Made by a program: the position numbers and the translations under genes | Source: Pseudomonadota bacterium | GTDB lineage: Bacteria; Pseudomonadota; Gammaproteobacteria; Steroidobacterales; JBCBZW01 | Length of the DNA: 64,000 bases | Assembly: GCA_039815145.1 (NCBI GenBank) | Contig: JBCBZW010000002.1 | Location: 62,001-126,000 of the forward strand | Direction: 5' to 3' | Notes under the pieces: model-generated | What the model was told of the DNA's origin: nothing | Seen by the model: the letters and a program-made list of their open reading frames with translations, nothing else | Databases searched by the model: none | In this document: positions 8,503-17,233 of the stretch, in pieces | Position numbering within the stretch: the first letter of the stretch is position 1 | Layout: the number at the start of each line of letters is the position of its first letter

Positions 8503-9363
8503 ATGCCATTGGAGAACGATCCCGCCGAGCCGCGACCGCTTTCCCCAGCGCTCGAAGAGGTGTCGCAGCGCCTGGTGAGTGCCCGCTTGGGCGCACGGGC
8601 CCTCGATAGCTTCCCGGGTCAACTCCCGGCCAGCCTCGAGGACGCCTATTCCGTGCAGAGCGCATCGATGGCGCGTTGGCCGGACAGGGTGGCTGGCTGG
8701 AAGGTGGGCGGCGTGCCCACTGATCTGCGTGAGGTGCTCGGCGCGGCGCGCCTCTCGGGGCCGATCTATCGAGCATCGCTCGCGCACACCGCCGTGGGCG
8801 AGCAGCACACTATGGCGATCTTCGAGGGCGGCTTTGCGGCGGTGGAGGCGGAGTTCATCTTTTGCCTCGATGAGGCGTTCCCGCCGGACGGTCGAGTCTA
8901 CGGTGACGACGACTTGATCGAACGCATCACGTTGCACGTGGGTGCGGAGATCGCCAGCAGCCCGATGGCGGACATCAACCGTATCGGCCCCGTGTGCGTG
9001 GTGTGCGACTTCGGCAACAACGGAGGGTTGCTCGTGGGGCCGGCGATTCCCCAGTGGCACACGCTCGCGGAGGAGGAGCTCAGCGCTAGGGTGCACGTCG
9101 ACGGTGTGCTCGCTGGCGCGGCTACGGTGACGGACGTCGAGGGCGGCCTGCTGGCGCCGCTTCGCTTCCTCCTCGCCCTGTGTACCGCCCGTGGCCTGAC
9201 CTTGGAGGCGGGCACTTTCGTCTCGTGTGGAGCCTTGACCGGTATCCACGAGGTGACGGTGGACTCGCATGCCAAGGTCCAGTTCGGTGGCGTTGGCGCG
9301 TTCGATGTGACGTTCGAAGCCAGGCAGCCGATGCCGGACAGTGCGGCCTCAGCGGAGCACTAG
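8503..9363 (+). CDS. FAH-family hydratase/hydrolase (2-keto-4-pentenoate hydratase-like)
   Basis: The product of 286 residues belongs to the fumarylacetoacetase/2-keto-4-pentenoate hydratase family, cytosolic enzymes that act on beta-diketo acids or enol forms of 2-keto acids using a divalent metal. Recognisable features are the central EAEFIFCLDEAFP segment carrying acidic metal ligands, GAEIASSPM, and the late VSCGALTG motif. AAGGA lies eight bases before the ATG. It is the first gene of the LacI-SDR-TRAP operon. FAH proteins paired with a KduD-like dehydrogenase recall the diketo-hydrolase branch of fuconate-type sugar-acid pathways, so it may process a diketo-deoxy acid from the imported uronate. 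Exact substrate unknown. Confidence 0.7.
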   Translation: MPLENDPAEPRPLSPALEEVSQRLVSARLGARALDSFPGQLPASLEDAYSVQSASMARWPDRVAGWKVGGVPTDLREVLGAARLSGPIYRASLAHTAVGEQHTMAIFEGGFAAVEAEFIFCLDEAFPPDGRVYGDDDLIERITLHVGAEIASSPMADINRIGPVCVVCDFGNNGGLLVGPAIPQWHTLAEEELSARVHVDGVLAGAATVTDVEGGLLAPLRFLLALCTARGLTLEAGTFVSCGALTGIHEVTVDSHAKVQFGGVGAFDVTFEARQPMPDSAASAEH

Positions 9364-9375
9364 AGGATCGCTCAG

Positions 9376-10467
9376 GTGGGACGAACCAGTCGAAAATCAG
9401 CCATCGATTACGCAGCCGCGGCGCGACGGTGGGTCGAGAGCAACAAAGAGGGCCGTAAGCCGACCATCCGCGACGTGGCGGAGTTGGCGGGCGTCTCAAA
9501 GAAAACCGTCTCGCGCGTGATCAACGATTCACCCACCGTGAACGAGGCCACGCGCAAGGGCATCAAGGGGCTGATCCGCGAAATCGGTTATCGCCCTGAT
9601 CCACAGGCGCGCGGGCTCGCGTCGCGCCGTTCCTATCTGGTGGGCCTGATCACCGATAACCCCACCCCGCAGTACGTGGTCAACATCCAGCACGGGATCC
9701 TCGACGTGTTGCGCCAGACCGGCTACGAACTCGTGGTGCACCCGTGCGATCGAAAGAGCGAGACCTTCGTCGAAGACGCCCGCCGCTTCGTGGAGGTGCA
9801 GAAGCTCTACGGCGTGATCCTGACGCCGTCGGTGTCCGAAGACGAACGCCTGGCCGAAGTGCTGCGCGAGCTGGGTTGCGCGTACATTCGCATCGCCTCC
9901 ATCGCCCTCGACATGGAGCGGCGCATGATCGTGACCAACGATCGGGTGGGCGGGCGAGAGGCCGCTCGGCACCTGGCGCACCTTGGGCACAAGCGCTTGG
10001 CGGTACTCGTGGGGCGTCGCAGCTTTCGCTCGTCGCACGAGCGCCGGGCAGGCTTCGAGGAAGGGCTGGCCGAGTTCGGCATATCGCTGCCCCCCGAGTA
10101 CGTGCTGCAAGGTGACTACACCTTCGAGTCGGGTCTGGCGCTCGGGGCGGAGATTCTCGATCTCGATCCGCCGCCGACCGCGGTGTTCGCCTCCAACGAC
10201 GAGATGGCCGCAGGTGTGTTGCAGGCCTTGCACGTGGCCGGCCAGACGCCACCGGACGCACTGTCGGTGGTGGGCTTCGACGACTTCGAGACGGCCACTC
10301 GCGTGTGGCCGCGACTCACGACGGCGCGTACGCCGGCTCGCAAGATCGGTAGGTTGGCGGCCGAGCGACTGTTCGAGTTCGAGAGCGACGACAGCAAGGC
10401 GACGGGGCCTAACGAGACCACCCCCCGTTTGATCGAGAGAGACTCCACCCGGCGCCCGAGATCGTGA
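9376..10467 (+). CDS. LacI-family transcriptional regulator
   Basis: This 363-residue regulator has a LacI helix-turn-helix at about residues 29-50 (PTIRDVAELAGVSKKTVSRV), a hinge with DPQARGLAS at about 74-82, and a periplasmic-binding-protein-like effector domain (VGLITDNP, ASNDEMAAGVL, VVGFDDFE). An unusual extension of roughly 28 residues precedes the helix-turn-helix. The start is GTG, 12 bases after the FAH gene. It lies inside the operon it probably represses through GACACCGGTGACA at 8395-8407 and 5090-5102. The inducer is likely a uronate-derived metabolite; which one cannot be read from the sequence. Confidence 0.9.
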   Translation: MGRTSRKSAIDYAAAARRWVESNKEGRKPTIRDVAELAGVSKKTVSRVINDSPTVNEATRKGIKGLIREIGYRPDPQARGLASRRSYLVGLITDNPTPQYVVNIQHGILDVLRQTGYELVVHPCDRKSETFVEDARRFVEVQKLYGVILTPSVSEDERLAEVLRELGCAYIRIASIALDMERRMIVTNDRVGGREAARHLAHLGHKRLAVLVGRRSFRSSHERRAGFEEGLAEFGISLPPEYVLQGDYTFESGLALGAEILDLDPPPTAVFASNDEMAAGVLQALHVAGQTPPDALSVVGFDDFETATRVWPRLTTARTPARKIGRLAAERLFEFESDDSKATGPNETTPRLIERDSTRRPRS

Positions 10468-10513
10468 TGCCCCGAGGCGCGCCCATCAACATCGACACAC
10501 AGGGTAGGCCAGC

Positions 10514-11275
10514 ATGAGCACACCGCTATTCAGCCTGACGGGTAGGGTCGCCGTGGTCACGGGCGCCAATACAGGCCTGGGGCAAGCGATGGCGGTGGCT
10601 CTTGCCGGCGCTGGTGCCCGCGTAGCGCTGGTCGGGCGCTCGGAGCCGAAGGAGACGGAGCGCCTCATCCAAGAGTTAGGGGGGGAGAGTGCTGTGGTCA
10701 TGGCCGACCTCAGCACGGCTGCCGTCGCGCCGGAGGTGATCGAGCAATGTGAGCAGGCGCTGGGTCCCGTCGACATCCTGGTCAACAACGCTGGCATTAT
10801 CCGGCGCGAAGACGCCCTGAGCTTCAGCGAGGACGATTGGGACGATGTGCTGGGCACCAACCTCAAGGTGCCGTTCTTCCTGGCGCAGGCGGCGGCCAAG
10901 TCCATGATCCGCGATCAGCGTCGCGGCAAGATCATCAATGTCGCCTCGTTGCTGTCGTTGCAGGGCGGTATCCGGGTGGCGTCGTACACGGCCAGCAAGA
11001 GCGGACTCGCAGGCCTGACCCGCTTGCTCGCCAACGAATGGGCGGGCGCCGGGATCAACGTGAATGCGATCGTCCCAGGGTACTTCGCCACCAACAACAC
11101 GGCCGCCTTGCGCGCCGACGAGGTGCGCAACCGACAGATCCTCGAGCGCATCCCCGCCGCGCGCTGGGGTGACCCTGCCGATCTCGGTGGCGCAGCCGTG
11201 TTCCTGGCCTCGTCCGCCGCGGACTACATCCACGGCACGCTGCTGCCAGTGGATGGCGGATGGTTGGGCCGATGA
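10514..11275 (+). CDS. kduD: KduD-like short-chain dehydrogenase (2-deoxy-gluconate type)
   Basis: This 253-residue classical SDR closely resembles KduD, which interconverts 2,5-diketo-3-deoxygluconate and 2-keto-3-deoxygluconate with NAD(H). Visible motifs are the cofactor loop TGANTGLG (about 16-23), NNAG, catalytic Ser in NVASLLS, the YTASK catalytic Tyr/Lys, and the KduD-typical segments ATNNTAALRADE and RNRQILERIPA near residues 195-215. Its stop overlaps the start of dctP (ATGA), so the two are translationally coupled. KduI, the usual partner in pectin breakdown, is not seen, and a second SDR at 19585 is a better candidate for DEH reduction. The family is firm; the physiological substrate is not. 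Confidence 0.8.
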   Translation: MSTPLFSLTGRVAVVTGANTGLGQAMAVALAGAGARVALVGRSEPKETERLIQELGGESAVVMADLSTAAVAPEVIEQCEQALGPVDILVNNAGIIRREDALSFSEDDWDDVLGTNLKVPFFLAQAAAKSMIRDQRRGKIINVASLLSLQGGIRVASYTASKSGLAGLTRLLANEWAGAGINVNAIVPGYFATNNTAALRADEVRNRQILERIPAARWGDPADLGGAAVFLASSAADYIHGTLLPVDGGWLGR

Positions 11276-12270
11276 TTACTCGGCGGACCCTGCTGCTAGC
11301 GCCGTTGCTGCTGACCGGCTGCGCCAGGCGTCGCGGCGCGCGGCCCCTGTTCGCCGCGGACTCGCAGCCGGACGACTACCCCACCACCCAGGGCTTGCAC
11401 GCGATCGATCGCTTGCTCGACGAGCGCACCAACGGTGAGATGCGGGTGCGGGTCTACCCCGGGGGCCAGTTAGGTGCGGAGAAGGATACGCTCGAGATCG
11501 CCGTGTTCGGCGGGCTCGATTTGACCCGGGTCAACCTCGCCCCGGTGAACTCGATCGTCCCCGCTTCCATCGTGCTGGCCTTGCCGTTTCTATTCCGCTC
11601 GATCGCCCACTCGCGGGCCACCTTCGACGGCGCCATCGGTCGCCAGATCCTCGACGCCATGATGCCCTTCGGCCTGCGCGGCATGTGCTACTACGACTCG
11701 GGGGCGCGCTGCTTCTACAACACCAAGCGGCCGATCGTCTCGCCCAAGGACATCGCGGGCATGAAGATCCGCGTGCCTAAGTCGGATATCTACGTGGCGA
11801 TGATCCAGGCCCTCGGCGCCAACCCGACGCCCATCCCCTACGGCGAGGTGTACCAGTCCCTGGTGCAGGGGGTGGTGGACGGGGCGGAGAACAACTACCC
11901 GTCCTACGAGAGCTCGCGTCACTTCGAAGCCGCCCAGCACTTCAGCCTGACCCGCCATGTGATGGCGCCGGAACTGGTGGTGGGCTCACGCCGTAGCTGG
12001 GACCGAATGTCCGGGGAGGAACAGGCCTATCTGCAGGCCGCCGCCGCCGACTCCGTCCCCGTGATGCGAGCCCTGTGGGATGAGCGGGTGGGTATCTCCC
12101 GGCAACGGGTGGCCGACGCCGGCGTCCAGGTGGTCGAGGCGGTCGATCACGCCGCCTTCTCCGAACAGATGCTGCCGGTCTGGGATCGCTTCGTGACCAC
12201 GCGGCAGATGCGTGGAGTGGTGGACGACATCGTGAATCTCGGTGCACAACTAGGCGATGAGAATGGATAG
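11272..12270 (+). CDS. dctP: TRAP transporter solute-binding lipoprotein, DctP family
   Basis: The product of 332 residues is the extracytoplasmic receptor of a TRAP transporter for organic acids, here probably uronates or unsaturated uronate products. The signal sequence ends in LLTGC, so Cys17 should be lipidated, which anchors this receptor rather than leaving it soluble. Family motifs are the YPGGQLG segment, MKIRVP with the conserved Arg that clamps the substrate carboxylate, and PYGEVYQSLVQGVVDGAENN. I chose the ATG at 11272, which overlaps the kduD stop; an in-frame start at 11260 would spoil the signal. It overlaps dctQ. Confidence 0.9.
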   Translation: MITRRTLLLAPLLLTGCARRRGARPLFAADSQPDDYPTTQGLHAIDRLLDERTNGEMRVRVYPGGQLGAEKDTLEIAVFGGLDLTRVNLAPVNSIVPASIVLALPFLFRSIAHSRATFDGAIGRQILDAMMPFGLRGMCYYDSGARCFYNTKRPIVSPKDIAGMKIRVPKSDIYVAMIQALGANPTPIPYGEVYQSLVQGVVDGAENNYPSYESSRHFEAAQHFSLTRHVMAPELVVGSRRSWDRMSGEEQAYLQAAAADSVPVMRALWDERVGISRQRVADAGVQVVEAVDHAAFSEQMLPVWDRFVTTRQMRGVVDDIVNLGAQLGDENG

Positions 12271-12760
12271 GTCTTCATGGGCGGGCAGCCGCCAGATCAG
12301 CGTGTTGGCGAAGTGGTTTGCCGCCCTCGGCCTGCTGGTCATGACGGCCATCATCGGCCTGCAGGTGTTCGCTCGCTACGTCCTCAACGCCAGTCCGGCC
12401 TGGGCCGAACAGGCGGCGCTCCTGCTTATGATCTGGTACGTGTTCATCGCCGCGGCGGCAGGGGTGCGCGAAGGCTTTCACATCCGCATCGCCGTCTTCG
12501 CCGATAACCTGCCATCCGCGCTGCGCCGGCCCGTCCGCGTGATCGCGCACCTGATCGTGGTGGCTTTCGGGGTGGCGATGGTGGTGTTCGGTATCGAGCT
12601 GGCGCGGGCCACCTGGCAACACGTGATACCGACGCTCGGGATTGCGCGCGGATTCGCCTACGTCCCCATCGCCCTGTCGGGAGGGCTGATCGCCGGGTTC
12701 TCGCTGGAACAGCTCGTCGCGGAACTGCGCAACACGGAGGTGCCCCAGGCATGGAACTGA
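12257..12760 (+). CDS. dctQ: TRAP transporter small permease, DctQ family
   Basis: This 167-residue membrane protein has about four hydrophobic segments. The family signature lies near residues 30-50, where LQVFARYVLNASPAWAEQ matches the DctQ pattern of R-Y-x-x-N and a Trp-Ala-Glu-Glu/Gln motif. It joins DctM in the membrane to form the sodium-driven TRAP permease. It overlaps the end of dctP by 14 bases (or 8, if ATG 12263 is used) and dctM by 10 bases, so all three subunits are coupled in translation. Confidence 0.9.
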   Translation: MRMDRSSWAGSRQISVLAKWFAALGLLVMTAIIGLQVFARYVLNASPAWAEQAALLLMIWYVFIAAAAGVREGFHIRIAVFADNLPSALRRPVRVIAHLIVVAFGVAMVVFGIELARATWQHVIPTLGIARGFAYVPIALSGGLIAGFSLEQLVAELRNTEVPQAWN

Positions 12761-14031
12761 CGGTACTCATCGGCGTGTTGATCGCGCTGCTGCTCATCGG
12801 CGTGCCGGTGGCGTTCGCCCTAGGGCTAGCGTCCCTGGTCACCTTCGCCATGCTCGACATCCCGCTGGTCGTCGCCTTTCAGCGCATGGCCGCGAGCATG
12901 AACATCTTCGCCCTGATGGCGATTCCGTTCTTCGTGTTCGCCGGTGACTTGATGCACCGGGCCGGCATCGCCGAGCGTTTGATTCGCGTGGCGGATGCCG
13001 CGTTGGGGCGTACGCGCGGCGGCCTGGGCCAGGTCGATGTGGGGGCGTCCATGTTGTTCGGCGCCGTCTCCGGCTCCGCCATCGCCAGCGTGTCGGCCAT
13101 CGGCTCGACCCTCGGTCCGATGATGGAGGAGAAAGGCTACGACAAGGACTACGTGGTCAACGTCTCCGCCACCTCGGCGATCACCGGATTGCTGATCCCG
13201 CCGTCGCACAACATGATCATCTATGCAGCCGCGGCCGGCGTGAGCATCTCCCTGGCCGACCTGTTTCTCGCGGGGGTTATCCCCGGCATCCTCACCGGAC
13301 TCCTGCTTATGGTGGCCGCGTACGCGGTGGCCGCGAAACGCAACTACCCCCAAGGGGCGTTTCCCGGTTGGCGCGCGTTCGTCGCCGCGTTCGCGGCCGC
13401 CATACCCGGTCTGCTCGCGGCAGCGATCATCGTCGTCGGCGTGCTATCGGGTGTGTTCACCCCCACCGAGTCGGCCGCGATCGCCGTCGTCTACACCATC
13501 CTGGTGGCGGTGCTGGTGTATCGCTCGTTGACCTGGGAGGGCTTCCTAGCCGCGACCACGGCCTCCGTGCGCACCACGGCCATGGTGATGATCGTGATCG
13601 GGGCCGCGGGCGCCTTCGGCTGGCTCCTCGCCCTGCTGGAGGCGCCGACGCAGCTGGCGGCGCTCCTGCGCGGTATCACCGAGAACCCGCTGCTGCTGCT
13701 CCTGCTGATCAACGTCGTGTTGCTGTTGCTAGGCACCTTCATGGACATGGCGCCGCTGATCATCATCACCACGCCGATCTTCCTGCCGATGGCCTCGGAG
13801 CTGGGGATGGATCCGGTGCAGTTCGGCATCATGCTGCTGCTCAACCTGGGGATCGGCCTGGTCACCCCGCCGGTGGGGGCAGTGCTGTTCGTGGGCTGCG
13901 CGATCGGCAAGATACCGATCGAGCAAACCGTGCGCACGATATGGCCCTTCTACGGGGCGCTGATACTGGCCTTGATCGCCGTGATCTACGTGCCGGCCCT
14001 GTCCCTGTGGCTGCCGAGCTTGCTGGGCTAG
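12751..14031 (+). CDS. dctM: TRAP transporter large permease, DctM family
   Basis: The protein of 426 residues is the large, about 12-segment membrane subunit that carries substrate and sodium through the TRAP transporter. Family motifs include GVPVAFALGLAS near the start, ALMAIPFFVFAGDLM, the GAVSGSAIASVSAIG loop with sodium- and substrate-site residues, and the late segment NLGIGLVTPPVG. Its length is usual for DctM. It is the last gene of the LacI-controlled operon and meets the PL6 gene tail to tail with an 18-base gap in which no terminator is obvious. Confidence 0.92.
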   Translation: MELTVLIGVLIALLLIGVPVAFALGLASLVTFAMLDIPLVVAFQRMAASMNIFALMAIPFFVFAGDLMHRAGIAERLIRVADAALGRTRGGLGQVDVGASMLFGAVSGSAIASVSAIGSTLGPMMEEKGYDKDYVVNVSATSAITGLLIPPSHNMIIYAAAAGVSISLADLFLAGVIPGILTGLLLMVAAYAVAAKRNYPQGAFPGWRAFVAAFAAAIPGLLAAAIIVVGVLSGVFTPTESAAIAVVYTILVAVLVYRSLTWEGFLAATTASVRTTAMVMIVIGAAGAFGWLLALLEAPTQLAALLRGITENPLLLLLLINVVLLLLGTFMDMAPLIIITTPIFLPMASELGMDPVQFGIMLLLNLGIGLVTPPVGAVLFVGCAIGKIPIEQTVRTIWPFYGALILALIAVIYVPALSLWLPSLLG

Positions 14032-14049
14032 GCGGTCGAGAAGCGGCCG

Positions 14050-16311
14050 CTACTGGTAGGTGACGTTCTCCGCCTCGTAACCCGCGTGGTTGGCCCGAAT
14101 GGGCTGCGTGTTCTTCATGACCACATCGCGAATCTGCGTGATGGGCTCACCGTTGGTGAGGAAGAGGGTCAAGGGGGCACTGCCGTCCCAGTTCGAGTCG
14201 CTGATGTGCAGCTTCTGCACACCATGGAACAGCATCGAGGCGCCCGACTTGTTGCGCTTGCCCAGGCCCACATTGGTCAGCGTGTTGTCCGCGATGGTCA
14301 CGATCGGACCGAAGGTGCTCTCGTCCGTGCCTCCCCGGTAGAGGTTAGCCACGGCTCCTTGTACGTCCTCGAAGGTGCTGCGCTCCACCCGTAGGTTCTC
14401 GACGTTGTAGATGCCGAGGTCGTCGGTCTCCTTATCCAACGCCAGGATCGAGCCGGTGATGTTGATCATCGCCGTGTCGAGGATCTCTATGCGGTCCGCG
14501 AAGGTGCTGCGATACACCTTGAGGAAATCGTAGCTGTGGTTGACGTCGAGGTTGGTCACGCGGCTGTTGCGAACCACCAGCGAGTAGTTCTGATTCATCG
14601 AGTAGCGGCTGGTGCTGATCACGTTGTTGCCAGCGAGGTCAGGGGACTCGGCGCCATCGATGCTGAGGTTGTCGAGCTCGAGGGAGCCGCCGTTGTCGAT
14701 GATGAAGAAGCTGGATTTCTCGGAGCGGATGACCGGCTTCTCCCCGGCGCGCGCCAGGATCGTGAGGGTGTGCGAGGTCGGCGCGTACTTGGTGAGCAGG
14801 TATTCGCCGGCGTTCTCCAGCACGAGCACGTCGCCCGGCTGGCTCTCGCGCATGGCCTCCAGGATCGTGTTGGTGCCCGGTGCGACGGGGATTTCGCGCC
14901 CGCTGCGAAACGCCATGGCGATCTCTTGCTTGGGGTAGTAGGCGGCGCCGGTGTCGCGCTTGGTCACCGGCAAGCGCACGTCGTCGAAGCCGATACGCTC
15001 GAGCAGGGAGTCCTCGGGCACGCGCAAGCCCTCATCGGTGGTCCGCACGGCGTAGGGCACATGCTCGAAGCCCTGCTCGAGGGGGGCGCTGGCGCCGTCG
15101 CTCAGGATGTTGCCATCGAAGCTGATACCGGAGATGTCGTCGTACACCGTGAAGGGCGCGGGAGTGGTCTGCGACAGGATGATGTTGTCGTGCATCGTCG
15201 TGCCCGTGGGCGGTGCTGAGCGTTCCTCGTCGGCCCCCGCGCAGAGCTGGATGTGGTCGCTGTCGATGACCACGTTGCGGTCGAGGACCGAGTCGATCAC
15301 GGGGTCGTAGCGGTTGATGGGGCCGTTGGGCACGCCGTTCATGATCACCAGGGCGCCGCGGAAGCGATGGCCGGTAAGCCCGTAGAGGTAGTTGTGGCGC
15401 ACCGTCTGGTGCTCGTTGATGATACGGATGCCACCCGTGTTGGGCTTGCGGTTGCCGAGAAAGTAGTTGTTCTCCACGGTGGTGTAGTGACCGTGGCGCA
15501 TGGTGAGCGTGCCCTGGCTCTCGAAGAACACGTTGTCGCGGATCTGGTTACCACAAGACTTGCTGGAGATGATCTCGAGTTCACCACTGGTGCGGTCGAA
15601 GTAGTTCTCGCGCACGATCGTGTTGGCGAATTCGCGCGAGTAATGGCTGGTGCCGATGCGCAGGGTTTCACCGCCGTTGGAACCGAGCGTCTGCCGGGGG
15701 CCGAAGTAGTTGCGCTCGATGATGTGGCCGTTCTCCCGGCTCGCCTCCGTGTTCATGCGCACGGCGAGGGTGACGCCTCGGTTGCCCTTGTTCAGGAGGG
15801 TGTTGTGATCGAAGCGATTGTGCTTGCCGTAGATCGCCACCCAGGTGTCCGCGGAGTGGCGCTCGGGGTTGCTGAAGCTGTCGATGACCACGTTGGTGAC
15901 GCGCGTGTGATTGGCCAGCTGGTCCTTCGCCGTGCGGTAGGAGATCACCTCGCTGGTCGGGGTGAAGCCGTCCCTGAAGACGAGTCCGGAGACGACGATG
16001 TGTTCACCGGACAGCGAGAGGTTGGACTCGCCCGTGATGAGCACTTCGCCCGGCGTCTCGGCGCGCAGGGTGATGGGCGCGTCCTCCCGCCCGACGCCCT
16101 TCAGTACCAGCTCCACGTCGCGCCAGCGTCCGTTGCTGAGGACGACGGTATCGCCGGGGCTGAGGCTGGCGGTGGCCGCCTGAAACTCCGCCAAAGAGGT
16201 CACTCGCGTGCTCTGTGCTGCGACAGCCGCGCAGGTCGACGAGGCCAGGAGGGTACCTAGCAGGCAGGCCAGGGGGAGTCTTGTGGGGGTGTACTGGATC
16301 ATCGCTGTCAC
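14050..16311 (-). CDS. Secreted PL6-family alginate lyase (two beta-helix domains)
   Basis: The protein of 753 residues is a polysaccharide lyase family 6 enzyme that cleaves alginate (or, less likely, dermatan) by beta-elimination. After a signal peptide (to about residue 33) a parallel beta-helix carries the PL6 catalytic pair, Lys251 in ISSKSCG and Arg272 in TLTMRHG. Candidate calcium ligands are Asn212, Glu244 and Glu246, nearly the same spacing as in chondroitinase B. A second beta-helix-like half (about 480-753) makes it a two-domain PL6, as in several alginate lyases. The GTG start overlaps the stop of the GntR regulator (GTGA), and an ATG three codons later is an alternative. The alginate assignment rests on the PL17 and KDG genes nearby. 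Confidence 0.85.
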   Translation of the reverse strand: MTAMIQYTPTRLPLACLLGTLLASSTCAAVAAQSTRVTSLAEFQAATASLSPGDTVVLSNGRWRDVELVLKGVGREDAPITLRAETPGEVLITGESNLSLSGEHIVVSGLVFRDGFTPTSEVISYRTAKDQLANHTRVTNVVIDSFSNPERHSADTWVAIYGKHNRFDHNTLLNKGNRGVTLAVRMNTEASRENGHIIERNYFGPRQTLGSNGGETLRIGTSHYSREFANTIVRENYFDRTSGELEIISSKSCGNQIRDNVFFESQGTLTMRHGHYTTVENNYFLGNRKPNTGGIRIINEHQTVRHNYLYGLTGHRFRGALVIMNGVPNGPINRYDPVIDSVLDRNVVIDSDHIQLCAGADEERSAPPTGTTMHDNIILSQTTPAPFTVYDDISGISFDGNILSDGASAPLEQGFEHVPYAVRTTDEGLRVPEDSLLERIGFDDVRLPVTKRDTGAAYYPKQEIAMAFRSGREIPVAPGTNTILEAMRESQPGDVLVLENAGEYLLTKYAPTSHTLTILARAGEKPVIRSEKSSFFIIDNGGSLELDNLSIDGAESPDLAGNNVISTSRYSMNQNYSLVVRNSRVTNLDVNHSYDFLKVYRSTFADRIEILDTAMINITGSILALDKETDDLGIYNVENLRVERSTFEDVQGAVANLYRGGTDESTFGPIVTIADNTLTNVGLGKRNKSGASMLFHGVQKLHISDSNWDGSAPLTLFLTNGEPITQIRDVVMKNTQPIRANHAGYEAENVTYQ

Positions 16312-17072
16312 CCGGCGTCCGACTGGGGCAGGTTCTGCAGGAACCGTTGCCTGCGCGCCGCCGCCTCGACGCGCAGGGCGGCGACGGCTTGCGCCTCCGA
16401 GGCGTCGATGATCGACGCCAGCAGGCGCGAGAAGTGATCCTGCATGGCGCTTCGGGCTGCCGCCGGGTCGTGCTGCTTGAGGGCGTCGAGGATGCGTTCG
16501 TGTTCCTTGCCCCGTTCCTTCGCCATGTCGTCGCAGCAGACCGCGGCGTGGGCTTGCTGTACGGCGGGCAGTTCCGTGCGCATGCGCCAGAGCCGCTCGA
16601 TCGTGTCTTGCACCGCTGCGTTGCCCGAGGCCGCCGCGATGGTCAGGTGGAACTGCCGATCTGCATCCAGGGAGGTGTCGGCGCCACTCGGGTCGGGCTC
16701 GGACATCACCGAGACGAGTGCGGTCAGGTGGACGAGGGTCTCGTCGGAGATCGCGCGGGCGGCTAACGCGGCGGCTTCCGATTCGAACAGCAGGCGCGCC
16801 TGGGTCAGCTCCAACGCGGTGACCGCGGGCACGTCACCGGGATGATCGGTGGCGATGCGGTCGATGACGTAGGCACCGGAGCCAGGCTTGACGGCGATAA
16901 ACCCCATCGCCTGTAGCGCGATCTCCGCTTCCCGCACCGTGACGCGGCTCACCCCGAGTTCGTCGGCCAACTCCCGCTCTCCCGGTAGCCGATCGCCTGG
17001 TTTGTACACGCCGTCGGCGATGCGCTTTTTCAGCCGTTCGGCCACGGTTTGGTAGAGGCGGTGATCACTCAA
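16308..17072 (-). CDS. GntR/FadR-family transcriptional regulator
   Basis: This 254-residue regulator has a GntR winged helix at about 5-72 (KKRIADGVYKPGDRLPGERE, then LAVSRVTVREA-like ELGVSRVTVREAEIAL) and an all-helical FadR/FCD ligand domain with metal-binding His residues (FHLTIAAASGN, DHFSRLL). Relatives such as UxuR, ExuR and LldR sense uronates or other acids. The start is TTG with AGGAG nine bases upstream. Its stop overlaps the PL6 start, so regulator and lyase are coupled. A perfect inverted repeat, ATTGG-TCAGT-CCAAT (17089-17103), lies just upstream between this gene and the divergent PL17 operon, its likely operator. Confidence 0.88.
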   Translation of the reverse strand: MSDHRLYQTVAERLKKRIADGVYKPGDRLPGERELADELGVSRVTVREAEIALQAMGFIAVKPGSGAYVIDRIATDHPGDVPAVTALELTQARLLFESEAAALAARAISDETLVHLTALVSVMSEPDPSGADTSLDADRQFHLTIAAASGNAAVQDTIERLWRMRTELPAVQQAHAAVCCDDMAKERGKEHERILDALKQHDPAAARSAMQDHFSRLLASIIDASEAQAVAALRVEAAARRQRFLQNLPQSDAG

Positions 17073-17088
17073 GGGACTGCTCTCCTAG

Positions 17089-17103
17089 ATTGGTCAGTCC
17101 AAT
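17089..17103. promoter_or_regulatory. Candidate GntR/FadR operator between gntR-PL6 and the PL17 operon
   Basis: ATTGG (17089-17093) and CCAAT (17099-17103) form a perfect inverted repeat around TCAGT. The form agrees with the TTGGT..ACCAA-type sites of uronate-responsive GntR regulators. It lies 16 bases upstream of the regulator start in the divergent intergenic stretch 17073-17233, so one dimer could control both transcripts. Confidence 0.5.
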
Positions 17104-17233
17104 TATGGGGCATTCTGCGGATATTTGTGTAGCACGAATCGCTAGTGGATGCACTCAGTGGTATAGGGAATCGAGCTGATTCAGGGTCATTTGGCCTGTT
17201 CAGTTTTGAGTGATTGATCTGTACAGTATCGAT

